From the NCBI GenBank assembly GCA_001931875.2, contig MSJH02000257.1, positions 1-34,199 of the forward strand: DNA of 34,199 nt. Reading direction: 5' to 3'. A program made the translations under genes and the position numbers. This stretch comes from Byssochlamys sp. IMV 00236 (Eukaryota > Ascomycota > Eurotiomycetes > Eurotiales > Thermoascaceae). Below are positions 1 through 9,314 of the stretch, one piece after another. The notes beneath the pieces were generated by a model. That model saw only the letters and a list, made by a program, of their open reading frames with translations, did not search any database and was not told where the DNA came from. Within the stretch, counting starts at the first letter, position 1. Each line of letters starts with the position of its first letter.

Positions 1-686
1 TCTGATGAGGTAGAATGCAATATGTGGGCTGATATTTCAGGATATACAGTGCCTTGAGCTGAAGATACTGTTGCTGAAGCAGCAGCAGCAGCGGCGGCGG
101 CAGCATTAAGATATGGATTGGATACAGGAGGAAGAGTAGTAGTAGTAGGGCCCAAGGTTGTAGGAAATGGTTGAGGAATGATGTTATTGAAAGAGTGCTG
201 TCTAATAATTCTTCTATGATGATCATGATTCATAGGATGCTGTTGGTTAAGTATATATTGTTGTTGAAGTAATTGAGAATGACGATGCTTCTGTTGATAA
301 TCGTGATCAACACGACTAGAGAGATATTGTCTACGTTTTGGGTCATAATAATGGTTTACCCAGCCACTTTCGAAATAATAACTTGATAGTGTAGGTGATT
401 GTGGAGGTGCCATGATAGGTGGTGTGTATTCTAATTGTTGTTGTTGTTGCTGTTGTTGTTCTAGTATGACTTGTTCATGTAGGTTTGCACTCAAGCTTTG
501 TTGGTTAGTCAAGAGTGCTTGTTGAAATGTAGGCGACATTTGCTGAAAATAAGCAAAAGCTGCCGAGTCATCATAGATCTATAAGGGAATAATGCTGAGC
601 TTATATGTTTATTTATTGTTATTGTTATTTACATTAGGAATACTGTTTGTAAACATGACTTGATTCTGACCAAGATATCCAGCCAT
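1..686 (-). CDS. Poly-Q/poly-A low-complexity protein, N-terminal part (runs off left edge)
   Basis: Not recognised. Exon 1 (633-686) encodes 18 residues starting MAGYLGQNQ. A 54-base intron (579-632, GTAAAT...TTATAG) joins in phase 0 to exon 2 (1-578), which is still open at the window edge. The visible ~210 residues are rich in Gln, Asn, Pro and Ser. They include a Q7 run (around bases 440-460), a His/Arg/Gln-rich stretch and a run of eight Ala (around bases 80-105). No folded domain is visible. Such composition is common in fungal transcriptional regulators and RNA-associated proteins, but nothing in this part proves a function. The start is the first ATG in frame and sits about 110 bases upstream of the exon 2 boundary. 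Its 5' end faces the 3' end of the LRR gene, 72 bases away on the same strand. Confidence 0.6.
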
Positions 687-758
687 GCAATAAAAGGGAG
701 GCAGAAAAGGGTATAATAAAATAAAGAAAGAAAGAGGTCACACGATTATTTGATTGTA

Positions 759-1574
759 TTATTTTAGCTCGATTTTTTTCATTTGACTGAAACAAGATTG
801 ACTACAGGCATGGAATAAATAAGAGTTGGACATAAAATATAAATCCGAGTGACATCGTATGGAATCACAGTGATAACAAAGTGAAGCTATTGATGGGTTG
901 GGTAATATATCATGTTGCATAGATTCTGGTAAATGTTCTTTAACGATCTCTCTTGATTCTTCGTCTACACAACATAGATGACCCACTATTTGATAACAAA
1001 TCGCCTTTAGGGACATGATCGACTGGGATATATCTTGTTCTAATGGGTTCTTTTCAATCCAAAGTTGCCAAAATTGAATTTTCTTTAACTCTGCTGGTAA
1101 ATACTTTAGCTGATTATGCGTCAAATCAAGTACGCTCAAATGTTTTAATCTTCCTATCTGTGTTGGTAATTCTTGGATTTCATTGTTGTGTAAATATAAT
1201 TCTTTTAGGTTGATTAATAATCCAACCTCTTTTGGTATCTTCTTGATCTTGTTGTAACCCAGATTTAATTCTTCTAAACTTGTCAATTTCCATAATTCAT
1301 CAGGGAGTTCCTTGATATTATTATTTTGTAGTAATAAGGAGGTCAATTGGTTTAGATAACCTATGGCTGGTATTGCAATAGACTATATATATATATATAT
1401 ATGCAGTCAGGATCAGTTTCCTTGTTCTTTATTGTACTTTATATTGTCCTTTACCAAACAATCAATTTGTTTAAAGGCCAAATATGCTTTATTCGCAAAA
1501 CATATCGTCTTTATAGGCTCTTTCTTTTTATTGTCTTTTTCCTTTTTATAGACAGTGGCTGTGCATCCATTCAT
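759..1574 (-). CDS. Leucine-rich-repeat protein with Cys-rich C-terminal tail
   Basis: Two exons (1455-1574 and 759-1382) separated by a 72-base intron with a (TA)n run before its TAG acceptor. They join in phase 0 to give 247 aa. Across the junction the text reads FKQIDCL/SIAIPAIGYLNQL, restoring an LRR unit, which supports the splice. Residues about 36-140 carry four to five repeats of the pattern LxxLxxLxLxxNxIxxLP (for example LTSLEELNLGYNKIKKIP). The C-terminal ~100 residues are not repeats. They contain paired cysteines (CYHC, then C, then HACSQSC) that could bind a metal (inference). LRR proteins of this size are usually cytosolic protein-binding adaptors; the partner is unknown. The start used is the ATG at 1574; an in-frame ATG at 1619 would add 15 residues. 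There is no signal peptide or transmembrane segment. Confidence 0.8.
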
Positions 1575-1993
1575 ATACCATAAAACTACAAATGTTGACT
1601 CGTGATTACTGCTGTTCATGGGCTAAACCTTTATAAAAGACAAAGAAAGAAAGAAATAATATTTTTAAAGAACAGCTTATTGATATTTTATCATATTTAT
1701 GCATCCATTCAAAGCCACCTTTTATTGACTATAGTACTCCTTCTTTGTATTGTGTACATCGATGGTGTATATATACATATGTGTGACGATCTTTGCGGGG
1801 GAGAAGAGAGAGAGTGTGTGAGGGGTGAGAGAAATAGCCAAAGAGGGAAAGAGGCTAAGACAAACAAAGAGAGAGACACAGACACACGGAAAATTGAATT
1901 ATTTCTCTCCCTCTCTCTCTTTTTTTCTTTCTTTCTTTTTATATAAAATAGATATACACACTTGTAAAAAAAAAAAAGAGAGAAACTATAAAC
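1575..1993. promoter_or_regulatory. Divergent intergenic region with GA-rich then CT-rich tracts
   Basis: About 420 bases separate the starts of the divergent LRR gene (-) and the next gene (+). It contains a GA-rich tract (about 1799-1880), then on the same strand a CT-rich tract (about 1904-1937), then a TATA-like ATATAAAA (1939-1946), roughly 50 bases before the plus-strand ATG. Several short open frames here are low-complexity artefacts. Promoter function is inferred from position only. Confidence 0.4.
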
Positions 1994-3050
1994 ATGTATA
2001 GAACAACTGCCTCTGGTTATCGTAGTGATAGTGAAGAAGAAGAAGAAGTACAATCCTATAGGATGTCAGATATATCACAACCTGCTTCACCCTCTACTTC
2101 CTCATATAATAAAATGAGTGTAGACTCTGAAGACGCAAGATCAATTGCTTCAACTACTTCCTTATCTGAAAAATTACCAAAACAGATCAATCACATATCA
2201 AAGATCACCCATTCTACTCGATTCACTCAGGACGATGATAGTAATAATAATAATAATAATAAATATAAAGGCATCTTTCGTGAAAAGCGTGATCCAGAAA
2301 AAAGAAGCGTTCATAGAAGAAGTTCATTATTGGTAATATATACAACTCTTGTTTCTCTCATGCGTGTTGATGATTTTATTATTTAGCCAAAATCAAAAGC
2401 TTTACTAAGGGTGATCGATCAAGCAGAGGTACAACAAAAAGGGTGTTTAAAAGATGTAGCATCAACATTTTTTATTATTATAGGAAGATACTCGCTTTTT
2501 AGATATTGAAATGCGTAAAGAAAAAGAGCTACAACAAAAAATAACAGATCCAAATCAAAATGATGTTCCAGCTGCTTCATGGACAAAAGTACTGGATTTT
2601 CCTTATTATCAATGTTCAAAGCTAAATCCAGAAGTAGAAATGACAGTAAGTTTATTTCGTTATTAACAGCATAATACTAAGAAATGTATCAAGAATTTAC
2701 AATTAGATAATTTACCGTCACCTATACAACAGACATATAGATCTATAAAGCGTAAAGGTAAAAATAGACTGAATTCATTGTTCCAGGCCATTTTTTTAAT
2801 GTATTCTTAAGCCTCAGAAGATAGATTTGAACCTTATCCAGCATTTAGTCTAAAACGTAGAGCAGTTTCTCCTTCTGTTTCTTTATCAGGGTCACCTATC
2901 CTGACAGGCATATCAAGTCCACCCACCAGTTTTTGTCCTTCTCCTTCTCCGAATGCTGCCAGTAGATCTTACCAACAAAAGCCTGTTGATACTTCCTTCA
3001 ACTTGCAGGATGCAAGTGGTGGATTAAGCCGTATGTCATTAAGTGAATGA
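1994..3050 (+). CDS. Unknown five-exon Ser-rich protein with a basic/Ser-Pro C-terminus
   Basis: Not recognised. Proposed exons: 1994-2332, 2387-2428, 2484-2645, 2694-2757 (or starting at 2682) and 2812-3050. All junction phases agree, giving about 284 aa (288 with the alternative). The N-terminus is acidic and Ser-rich (a run of Glu after SDSE, then an Asn run). The middle reads PKSKALLRVIDQAE/EDTRFLDIEMRKEKELQ, a likely helical segment. The C-terminal exon has KRKASEDRFEPYPAF followed by LKRRAVSPS and further S-P sites, suggesting a nuclear phosphoprotein (inference). The third intron is the uncertain point. A 36-base intron (2646-2681) and a 48-base intron (2646-2693) both keep the frame; the longer fits the neighbouring introns better. 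The stop lies 25 bases from the stop of the convergent gene. Confidence 0.65.
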
Positions 3051-3075
3051 TAATAAAGCAAAACAATTTTATTTA
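3051..3075. terminator. Shared 3' region of a convergent gene pair
   Basis: Only 25 bases separate the two stop codons. They contain AATAAA on the plus strand (3052-3057). Overlapping TTTATT just beyond (about 3069-3074) gives AATAAA on the minus strand. Transcripts from both sides must overlap or share cleavage signals here (inference). Confidence 0.5.
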
Positions 3076-4571
3076 TTATGAAAACTTGTAAGAATCTGAG
3101 TCATCAATCAACTTTTCACGGTATTTAGCTTTCAATTCTTCAAGCACTTGTGGATTCATGGTTGGTATACTCTTCTTTTGTTGTTCTACTTGTTCTCTTC
3201 TGGTTGCAGATTCGATCTCTTCTGATAATGAAATTTGTTTCACTTGTCTTTCTTTTTGTTGTTCTCCCATTTGAGTTGCTTTCAAGAGCCTTTCATTAAG
3301 AGAAGATGAGTTAGTAGATGAGCCACCACTCGATGTCCAAAAGACATCATCATCTTCATCCCAGAGCTTTCTCTGTAAAGTGGACATTCTCTTTGGTTTA
3401 CTGTGTTTTTCGATTCTAGAAGGTGATTGAGGTGAAAGACTAGATTTTCTCTTTGCATTGATCCCGTGTATTTCTTTCCAAAATCTATTACAGACTCTGG
3501 TTCCACCTGGGGTTCTATTGTTGTTGTTTTTGTGATATTAGAAATGTACACAAGTGTGATGATATAGATTACCTAATGATTTCAGCAGATTTCAGTTTGG
3601 CAGTAGATATTTCATGAAATAGATCATTTGTATTTGGTGTCGTATTGGTCTTGTTTACAGATCGTGATGTGTCTAATTTCTTTGTATCTGGACTGTAATA
3701 GTTGGCTGATTTCTTATTGTTGTTATTATCTGTTGATTGTGGAGGTGTTAGATATGTATTTCTGAATGTGGTCTGTGGTGTTGTATATGTATTGTTGTTT
3801 TCATTGTCACTTTTAACATTATTATTCTTTTGAGAGGGTATCTGTTCATCTTCTTTATCATCAAAGAAAGAATATTCTTCTGCCAAATAAGAAGACTAGA
3901 GTAAAAAGGTTAAAAAAAAAAGAGAATGAACAAGTACTGTAAACTTGCCTGTCTTTTGATAACAGAGATATTTGATTGTAATCTATCAATTCTTGTCGTT
4001 TCTTCCTTTAATAAATCCAATAAAGAAGGATACTTGTTATCTTCTCTTTTATCAAATGGTTTGTCTATACTCATGATGCTATTGTTATCCAATTCTGTTT
4101 GATCATCAGTTATTTCAGACTCTGTTTCTTCATAAAATGGATTGAGACTGGGATAGTCTGTCACTGTGAATGATTATTAGCACATGTCTATTCTCTTACT
4201 GTTTATACCTTCTCTTAAAGTGTGTCTCTCGAATAAGGGAGTAAGTGAAGTTCTGTTGTACTCTTGCTCAATTCTCTTTTGTTTAAGAAATGACTTTGTA
4301 CGTTCAGTAGTTTCTGGTGTCTTTTTTATAATACGACTCTATTGAACATAATGTAAACACGTATAAAAGTGTATCATAATCTATTTACTGTTGATGTCTT
4401 TGGAGTCAGCTTAGACATTAGACTTCCATAAAAACTCTCAAAGTCTTTTGTTGCCTTTGTTTGTGCTGATTTGATAGCATCCACAAAAGGTGTTAAAGCT
4501 CTTAATGGAGAAGAACTAATAGTATTTCTCTCTGGTGTCCTTATTGCTGGATTCCTACGAGGTGAATACAT
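3076..4571 (-). CDS. Coiled-coil protein rich in CDK-type S/T-P sites; candidate cell-cycle protein
   Basis: Five exons: 4389-4571, 4209-4338, 3949-4163, 3573-3895 and 3076-3514, all in phase, giving 429 aa. The family is not recognised. The first 24 residues contain three full CDK consensus sites (S3-P-R-R, T12-P-E-R, S21-P-L-R), and a fourth is at S314-P-S-R. Many other S/T-P pairs are scattered through it. A short helical/coiled-coil stretch (LLDLLKEETTRIDRLQSNI) ends exon 3. The middle is Asn-rich and disordered. Near the C-terminus comes TPGGTRVCNRFWKEI, the most conserved-looking stretch, then an acidic DEDDDVFW motif and a charged helix. Intron 3896-3948 starts with GC (GCAAGT); nearby GT donors break the frame. 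The start is the ATG at 4571, because the upstream extension is hydrophobic 5' UTR-like. Two ACGCGT boxes lie upstream. Nuclear or spindle function is inference only. Confidence 0.75.
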
Positions 4572-4676
4572 GATTAAGAAGGAAAAAAAGCCCAAGCAAC
4601 AACAAAAAATAAAAAATAAAATTTTATACTCCACTTTCGATTCTCTTTCTCTGTCTCTCTCTTTTCTCTCTTTTTT

Positions 4677-4700
4677 ACGCGTTTAATCTAAAACACGCGT
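4677..4700 (-). promoter_or_regulatory. Pair of MluI cell-cycle boxes (MCB, ACGCGT)
   Basis: ACGCGT occurs at 4677-4682 and again at 4695-4700, 106 and 124 bases upstream of the ATG of the 429-aa gene, inside a 147-base intergenic gap. ACGCGT is the binding site of the fungal MBF complex (Mbp1-Swi6 in yeast, Res-Cdc10 in fission yeast), which drives G1/S transcription. Two copies 18 bases apart in AT-rich DNA are unlikely by chance. Function here is inferred. Confidence 0.55.
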
Positions 4701-4718
4701 CTGTGTTATTTTATCATT

Positions 4719-5199
4719 TTACTTTTTATTATCAATGATTTTCTGCATAGATTCAAGTTCTTCTTCTAACTGTCTTTTTGATTTCAATTCGTGTTCTCTT
4801 TCTGATTGCCTCAGTCTTTCTCTTTCCATTTTATAACGCCTATCTCTTTCACTATATTGATCCTTATAAAACTCAACTGCATCTTTATCATCTTTTGTTA
4901 GCACAGCAGGTGTACTGCGATGTTGTCGAGAATCATATACTATTTACTATTTAAAATGATGTTCATATTTTCTTATTCTCTACTTTACCCCAGTACGCAG
5001 CATAAACTAATCCTGAAACGGCTGCAGCAACTTTGGCTCTTTTGACATTTTGTCTGAATTTATATATTCTTTCTGCTTGTTCAAAGGATCCTGGTGGTCC
5101 AATCGCTTTTGGTTCAAGACGATCCAAGACATGTTTAAATCCATAAACTGCGGCACCAGCTATGGCTGCTAGCACAACAGGTGGTAATCTAGGAATCAT
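4719..5199 (-). CDS. Small probable membrane protein with charged C-terminal coiled coil
   Basis: Two exons (4989-5199 and 4719-4939) with a 49-base intron join in phase 1 to give 143 aa. The N-terminus reads MIPRLPPVVLAAIAGAAVYG, a short hydrophobic segment like a mitochondrial or ER anchor. A second weakly hydrophobic segment (about residues 55-70, AKVAAAVSGLVYAAYW) follows a basic stretch. Residues from about 85 to the end are almost all charged and helical (SERDRRYKMERERLRQSERE), predicted as a soluble coiled coil. A small organelle-membrane protein is the best guess; the family is not recognised. Without the splice the first exon would end at KVENKKI, and the splice restores a continuous charged tail. 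It is divergently transcribed from the 4-TM gene, 79 bases away. Confidence 0.7.
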
Positions 5200-5278
5200 T
5201 TTTTAAAAATTAAAAAGGAAAAAGCCAAATAGAATTTCTTTTCTTTTTTATTTACTCACAGCATTTTTTTTTTTTTTC
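5200..5278. promoter_or_regulatory. 79-bp bidirectional promoter region
   Basis: Only 79 bases lie between the ATG codons of two divergent genes. The stretch is almost entirely A/T and ends in a T14-type run just before the plus-strand ATG. Poly(dA:dT) tracts are known to exclude nucleosomes in fungal promoters. There is no clear TATA box. Confidence 0.45.
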
Positions 5279-5781
5279 ATGAGCAATTTATATAAAAGAC
5301 CAACTAATAAAGGTAAAATACGACAACAACATTATAAAACCAACAAGAAGCATCCTATTGGACAAATAGTGTCTACAGTACCACAGTTGGCTATTACATT
5401 GGCTATTTTATTTTGTTTATCAACATATTATCAAGCAGACCTCATTCAACAGTAATACAATATTAGATATAATTTATATGCTCACTCATATTTAATAGTA
5501 GCAAAGTATTTTCTATATCTTGTATATCTTTCATCATCATGTCTACTATCTTTCTCATTCTTCAACTAAGTGGCGCAGAATACAGAAACTGGGAGCAGAA
5601 TCCAAAAACACGTCGTTATATTCAAGTGGCAAGTGCAAGTGCAGTCATATCATTCGTTGGATTTACTTGTTCTTATTGGCATATATACAGTCTATTCTCA
5701 CCTGTCTTTGTCAGTTGTCAATTCATCTTTGTTACTTCTTTCTTGACCGTCTTGTTGTCTATAAAAGATTTATTGTCTTGA
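5279..5781 (+). CDS. Small four-transmembrane protein (two exons)
   Basis: Exon 1 (5279-5451) starts MSNLYKRPTNKGKIRQQHY and would end at a stop after 58 aa if unspliced. A 47-base intron (5452-5498, GTAATA...TTTAATAG) joins in phase 2 to exon 2 (5499-5781), giving 151 aa. The result is coherent: a basic ~30-residue cytosolic N-terminus, then four hydrophobic segments at about residues 34-52, 60-80, 98-120 and 124-145. A polar loop (AEYRNWEQNPKTRRYI) lies between TM2 and TM3. The ATG at 5539 inside exon 2 is therefore probably not the real start. A small endomembrane protein is likely; the family is not recognised. The next gene starts only 37 bases after the stop on the same strand, leaving almost no room for a separate promoter. 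Confidence 0.72.
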
Positions 5782-5818
5782 TTTTTCCCTTTTTCTTTCC
5801 TTTTTTTTTTGTTCCCAA

Positions 5819-6973
5819 ATGGACAACACTAGTTTAAAAGAGTTATGTCACACGCTTCAGATTATTCAAAACAAGATATCTGAATGCAATCATGAACAAA
5901 GAAAAGTCATCAAAAAGATAACAACCAAAAGAGCCTTGTTACAAGAAGCATATCAAGTATTGCAAAGTGACCTTCAAAACGCGCTTTTGGAGAATAAAAT
6001 CAATGTTCAAAAGATGCCACGACCCATTTCGATACCAGATGATCTAATACCTTTATTGTCTAATTCAATGACAGAATTTACCATTGCCAAAAATGACTTG
6101 ATAACAACAACAGCAACAAAGATTGGCCTCACTACCTGTCGAGCTTGGTTACGTCCGAGTCAAAGAGTCTGGATTCAAGCAGAAGGCATTGTTTTGTAAG
6201 AATATGAATAGAAACAGTCTATATGTAGCTTATACACTCTGTTAGATCATCTATTGATGAAGCATATTTAAGTTGTTTACCAAACAGCTTATTACCAGAG
6301 ACTGTCTATTTAAATCGTCATCTGACAGAAGATAAAGCATACTTTTATTGTTCTTTTGATCTATTACCAGACATACAACCAACTGAAATCATGAATGCAT
6401 TAAAGATAGTTTGCATCTACAAGTTTAATGATCAGTATAATCAAACTGACTCATATAGTGTAGAATGGATACAGGATGTAGATGACCTTGGCTGGACAAG
6501 TAAACAAACCCAGTATATGGCATGAAAATATACTTATTCATAATAGAAATGATATCCTTTTTACCTAGCATGGTTCCTGCTTATTTCCCATATTGTATAG
6601 CAGTCAAGCAGAAAATGTCAATGGACAGACTTCAGGACTTAACCAAGGTAAGTAAAGGACTTATATATATATATGTATTATTATTCCTAATGTTTAGTTT
6701 GAAAAGGGAATCGCTATAGATAAACATTATCTACTGTTGAGTCATCAATCCTGTTTAATTCATTTATTCAATCAAGACTACTTGATCATCTATGGTTCAT
6801 CACAATCAGGTATCCCACAGGTAGCACGATTATTTACTGGACAATGCCTGCTACAGAACCCACCCGATGAAAAAGACGTGATCCTTTCTCTTGGAGATAT
6901 GATGCTTGTAAACAATCATGCAGAATTTATTATTGCGCGAGCAAAAATAGCCTTAAATTTAAGCACGTTTTAG
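5819..6973 (+). CDS. Unknown 332-aa protein with N-terminal coiled coil
   Basis: Four exons: 5819-6195, 6246-6512, 6569-6647 and 6698-6973. All introns are 50-56 bases with matching phases, total 332 aa. The family is not recognised. Residues about 1-65 are helical and charged (LKELCHTLQIIQNKISE...), probably a coiled coil. The rest has alternating hydrophobic patterns typical of beta-rich domains, with conserved-looking segments such as CRAWLRPSQRVWIQAEG and KAYFYCSFDLLP. There is no signal peptide or TM segment. At the second intron, the acceptor at 6568 (56-base intron) is preferred to the one at 6546 (34-base intron); both keep the frame. The last 15 bases of this coding region overlap the end of TRP4 on the other strand. 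Confidence 0.75.
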
Positions 6974-8176
6974 AGTTTCTTCTCTAAAGATTTCCAGCAC
7001 TTGCTTTGCTTGACCATTCTGAATCGATGCTCGAGCCTTTTGGACACCATCCTTAAAATCAGATGAAATTCCAGAGACGACGAGTAATGCGGCTGCATTT
7101 AGCAAGACAAAATCTAGAATTGGATGATCCTCTTGTAGTTTTCCATTCAGTAAATCCTTCAAAATTTCTGCATTTTCATAGCAGTCACCCCCTTTGACTT
7201 CTGATAGTGGATGTGTCTTTAGACCAAAATCTCTTGTTGGATGTAAAGTGCCTGTAATAATCTCACCACCTTCATGAATTCTCCAATACTATAAAATATA
7301 TTTAATACATGGAATACATTTGCACCAATACACACTTACATTGGTTTCGCCTTCTGTACTAATCTATTTATCATCATTAGCCTCTCTTTCTCTCTCTCTA
7401 TTCAGTTTATATTATCACATACCTCATCCAATCTTTCAGCCCCACAAACAACCAGCGCCTCTTTTACACCTGTCAACTTTAATGCATTTGCCATGAGTTC
7501 ACCTATTTCAGGGGAATGTACGCCTACGACTACCCGAGCAGGTTTTGCCGGGTTACTCATAGGTCCTAACATATTGAATACTGTGGGTACTGCAATCTCC
7601 TTTCGTAATGTGGCCACGTGCTTCATTGCTGGATGATAAGTTTGTGAAAAGAGGAAACAAAAGTTGGTTCGATCAATAATGCCTGCAACTTGATCTGGCT
7701 GGACATGTGCAATCTGACAGTCAAGGGCCTCCATGAGATCAGCAGATCCTGATTTGGAAGATGCAGCACGATTGCCATGCTATTTATCATCATTAGAAAA
7801 AAAAAGAAGCTAAACACATAGCTGATCTTACTTTGGCTACTTTTGCACCAGCACCAGCTGCAACAATTGAAGCAGTAGTTGACACGTTGTATGTGTTATG
7901 ACCATCTCCACCTGTACCTACGATATCTACAACATTTCCAGCTAGATCTTCATGTCCATCATAAGGCACCACTCGAGCATGACTACGCATCGCGTTTGCA
8001 CATGCGGCCACGATTCTTGGATCTTTATCTTTATGCTGTAATTTTAAGGAAACCAAGAATGCTGAAATTTGACTTGGTGTAGCTGAGCCTTTCATGATAT
8101 CATTCACTGCTGATTCAGCATCTTCAGGTGTGAATTGCTCTGGGAAATGGACCAGTTTTTTTAGTGTAGTCTTCAT
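6959..8176 (-). CDS. TRP4: Anthranilate phosphoribosyltransferase
   Basis: Converts anthranilate plus PRPP to phosphoribosyl-anthranilate, the second step of tryptophan synthesis, in the cytosol. Four exons (7832-8176, 7423-7779, a 24-base exon 7340-7363 encoding ISTEGETN, and 6959-7288) give 351 aa, normal for TrpD/Trp4. The N-terminal helical domain (residues 1-75, LVSLKLQHKDKDP) is followed by the PRPP-binding loop DIVGTGGDGHNTYNVST (G87-T-G-G-D91 core). After the first intron come HGNRAASSKSGSADLMEALD and VFNMLGPMSNPA, both hallmark motifs. The C-terminal exon holds the remaining Rossmann-like domain (HEGGEIITGT, FVLLNAAALL). The start at 8176 (MKTTLKKLVH) fits the family; an upstream in-frame ATG would add an unrelated hydrophobic stretch. 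A perfect Gcn4/Cpc1 site lies 77 bases upstream. Confidence 0.96.
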
Positions 8177-8252
8177 TTGATAGATTTTTTTAAAAGGAAA
8201 AAAAAAAGCCAATAGATTAAAATGAAAAGCTGGCGGAAAAGTAAATTGAGAG

Positions 8253-8259
8253 TGAGTCA
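8253..8259 (-). promoter_or_regulatory. Gcn4/Cpc1-type site TGAGTCA upstream of TRP4
   Basis: The 7-mer TGAGTCA matches the TGA(C/G)TCA site of the bZIP activator Gcn4/Cpc1. It sits 77 bases upstream of the TRP4 start. A weaker TGACTCT lies near 8450. In other fungi tryptophan genes are under general amino-acid control through such sites, so regulation here is inferred by analogy. Confidence 0.5.
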
Positions 8260-9314
8260 GAATTATTCGTTCAGGCACACAAGGACATTATTTATCAGCC
8301 AATTGCTGGTGTAGAATCAGTGACAATCCACAAAGATAAGCTAAATATAGATTGAACTGATAAACTCCATTTACCTGTCATTTTACAAAGAAAATACTTT
8401 TTCTTGCTTGAATTCATAATAAGATCATGAGAGATCAACAGTTCGTCTCTGACTCTCTCGCTCTCTCTCTTGCTTTCTCTCCCTGGAGTTTATTGCCTTG
8501 TGTAAGGTGCCACGATTATGCATTAATTGCACTGTTCATCCCTTCTTTTTTTTTTTTTTTTAAACTAGATAAATTACTTTATGGCCAGGAAGTAAAGTAA
8601 TCCTTTTATGAGTTCAAATTGCTGTAAAAGTGTTGTCTTTCTTTTTATTAAAGACATTGTAGATTACATAAAGAGTTGTATCTTGTTAACAAATCCTCCT
8701 CCTATTATTTTCTTTTATATTAAATACCAATGATCGCCCCCCTTTTTTACAAGATTATCAGAAAGGGGAGAAAGAAAGGACAGTGACAGTGAGCGCGGAT
8801 GTATTACGTAATTCTATCTTTTTCTCCTTTTCCCCTTGAGGTGTGTAGGCGTGTAATTCTGGGAGTGACTAAATTCCACTCTTTTTAGAGCATAAATTTA
8901 TACAAATAAAGAAAATAGATTGGAATGTAATTATCATTAACCCAAGTATTAAACAGTGATTTCACTAAAATGAACAAGAAGTAATAAGTAATAAGTAGTA
9001 GTACTGTCTGTGGTTAATGTAGTCTTGGTCATAGACACGTACTGTCAGCCTCAACTTAATAAATCACATGGAACTGTTCCCAAAATTTAGGAATGATCCA
9101 AATTTTCTTTTGTTATAAATATATATACAAATATATATATATGCTAGATCAAAGTTCCTTTGGTCAATGATAATTAAAACGAACCAAGACTCCCTTTGAT
9201 ACATGTCACGGAACATTTTGAATTCTTTTTAATCCTTTCTTTTTCTCTTTTCTTCCATTTTCTACTTTTTTTTTGCATGAAGTAAAAGCAATTATATTAT
9301 ATTATAATAAAAAA
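8260..9314. other. 1-kb intergenic region between divergent TRP4 and FKS1
   Basis: No gene is seen. It contains CT tracts (around 8445-8485), a poly-T run (8547-8562), C-rich and G-rich STRE-like words (CCCCTT/AAGGGG near 8738, 8764 and 8834), a perfect palindrome ATTACGTAAT (8803-8812; its core TTACGTAA is a fungal AP-1/Pap1-type site), short repeats of AAGTAAT around 8980-9000, and a TA-rich stretch (9117-9142). Most of it is probably the FKS1 promoter (inference). Confidence 0.4.

Noticed and set aside
1363..2053. Several open frames on both strands over the GA/CT-rich region
   Set aside because: They are low-complexity translations of simple repeats and overlap the LRR exon 1 and the start of the plus-strand gene.
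6513..6546. 34-base intron in the 332-aa gene
   Set aside because: Frame is kept, but a 56-base alternative (to 6568) also keeps it and fits the usual intron length.
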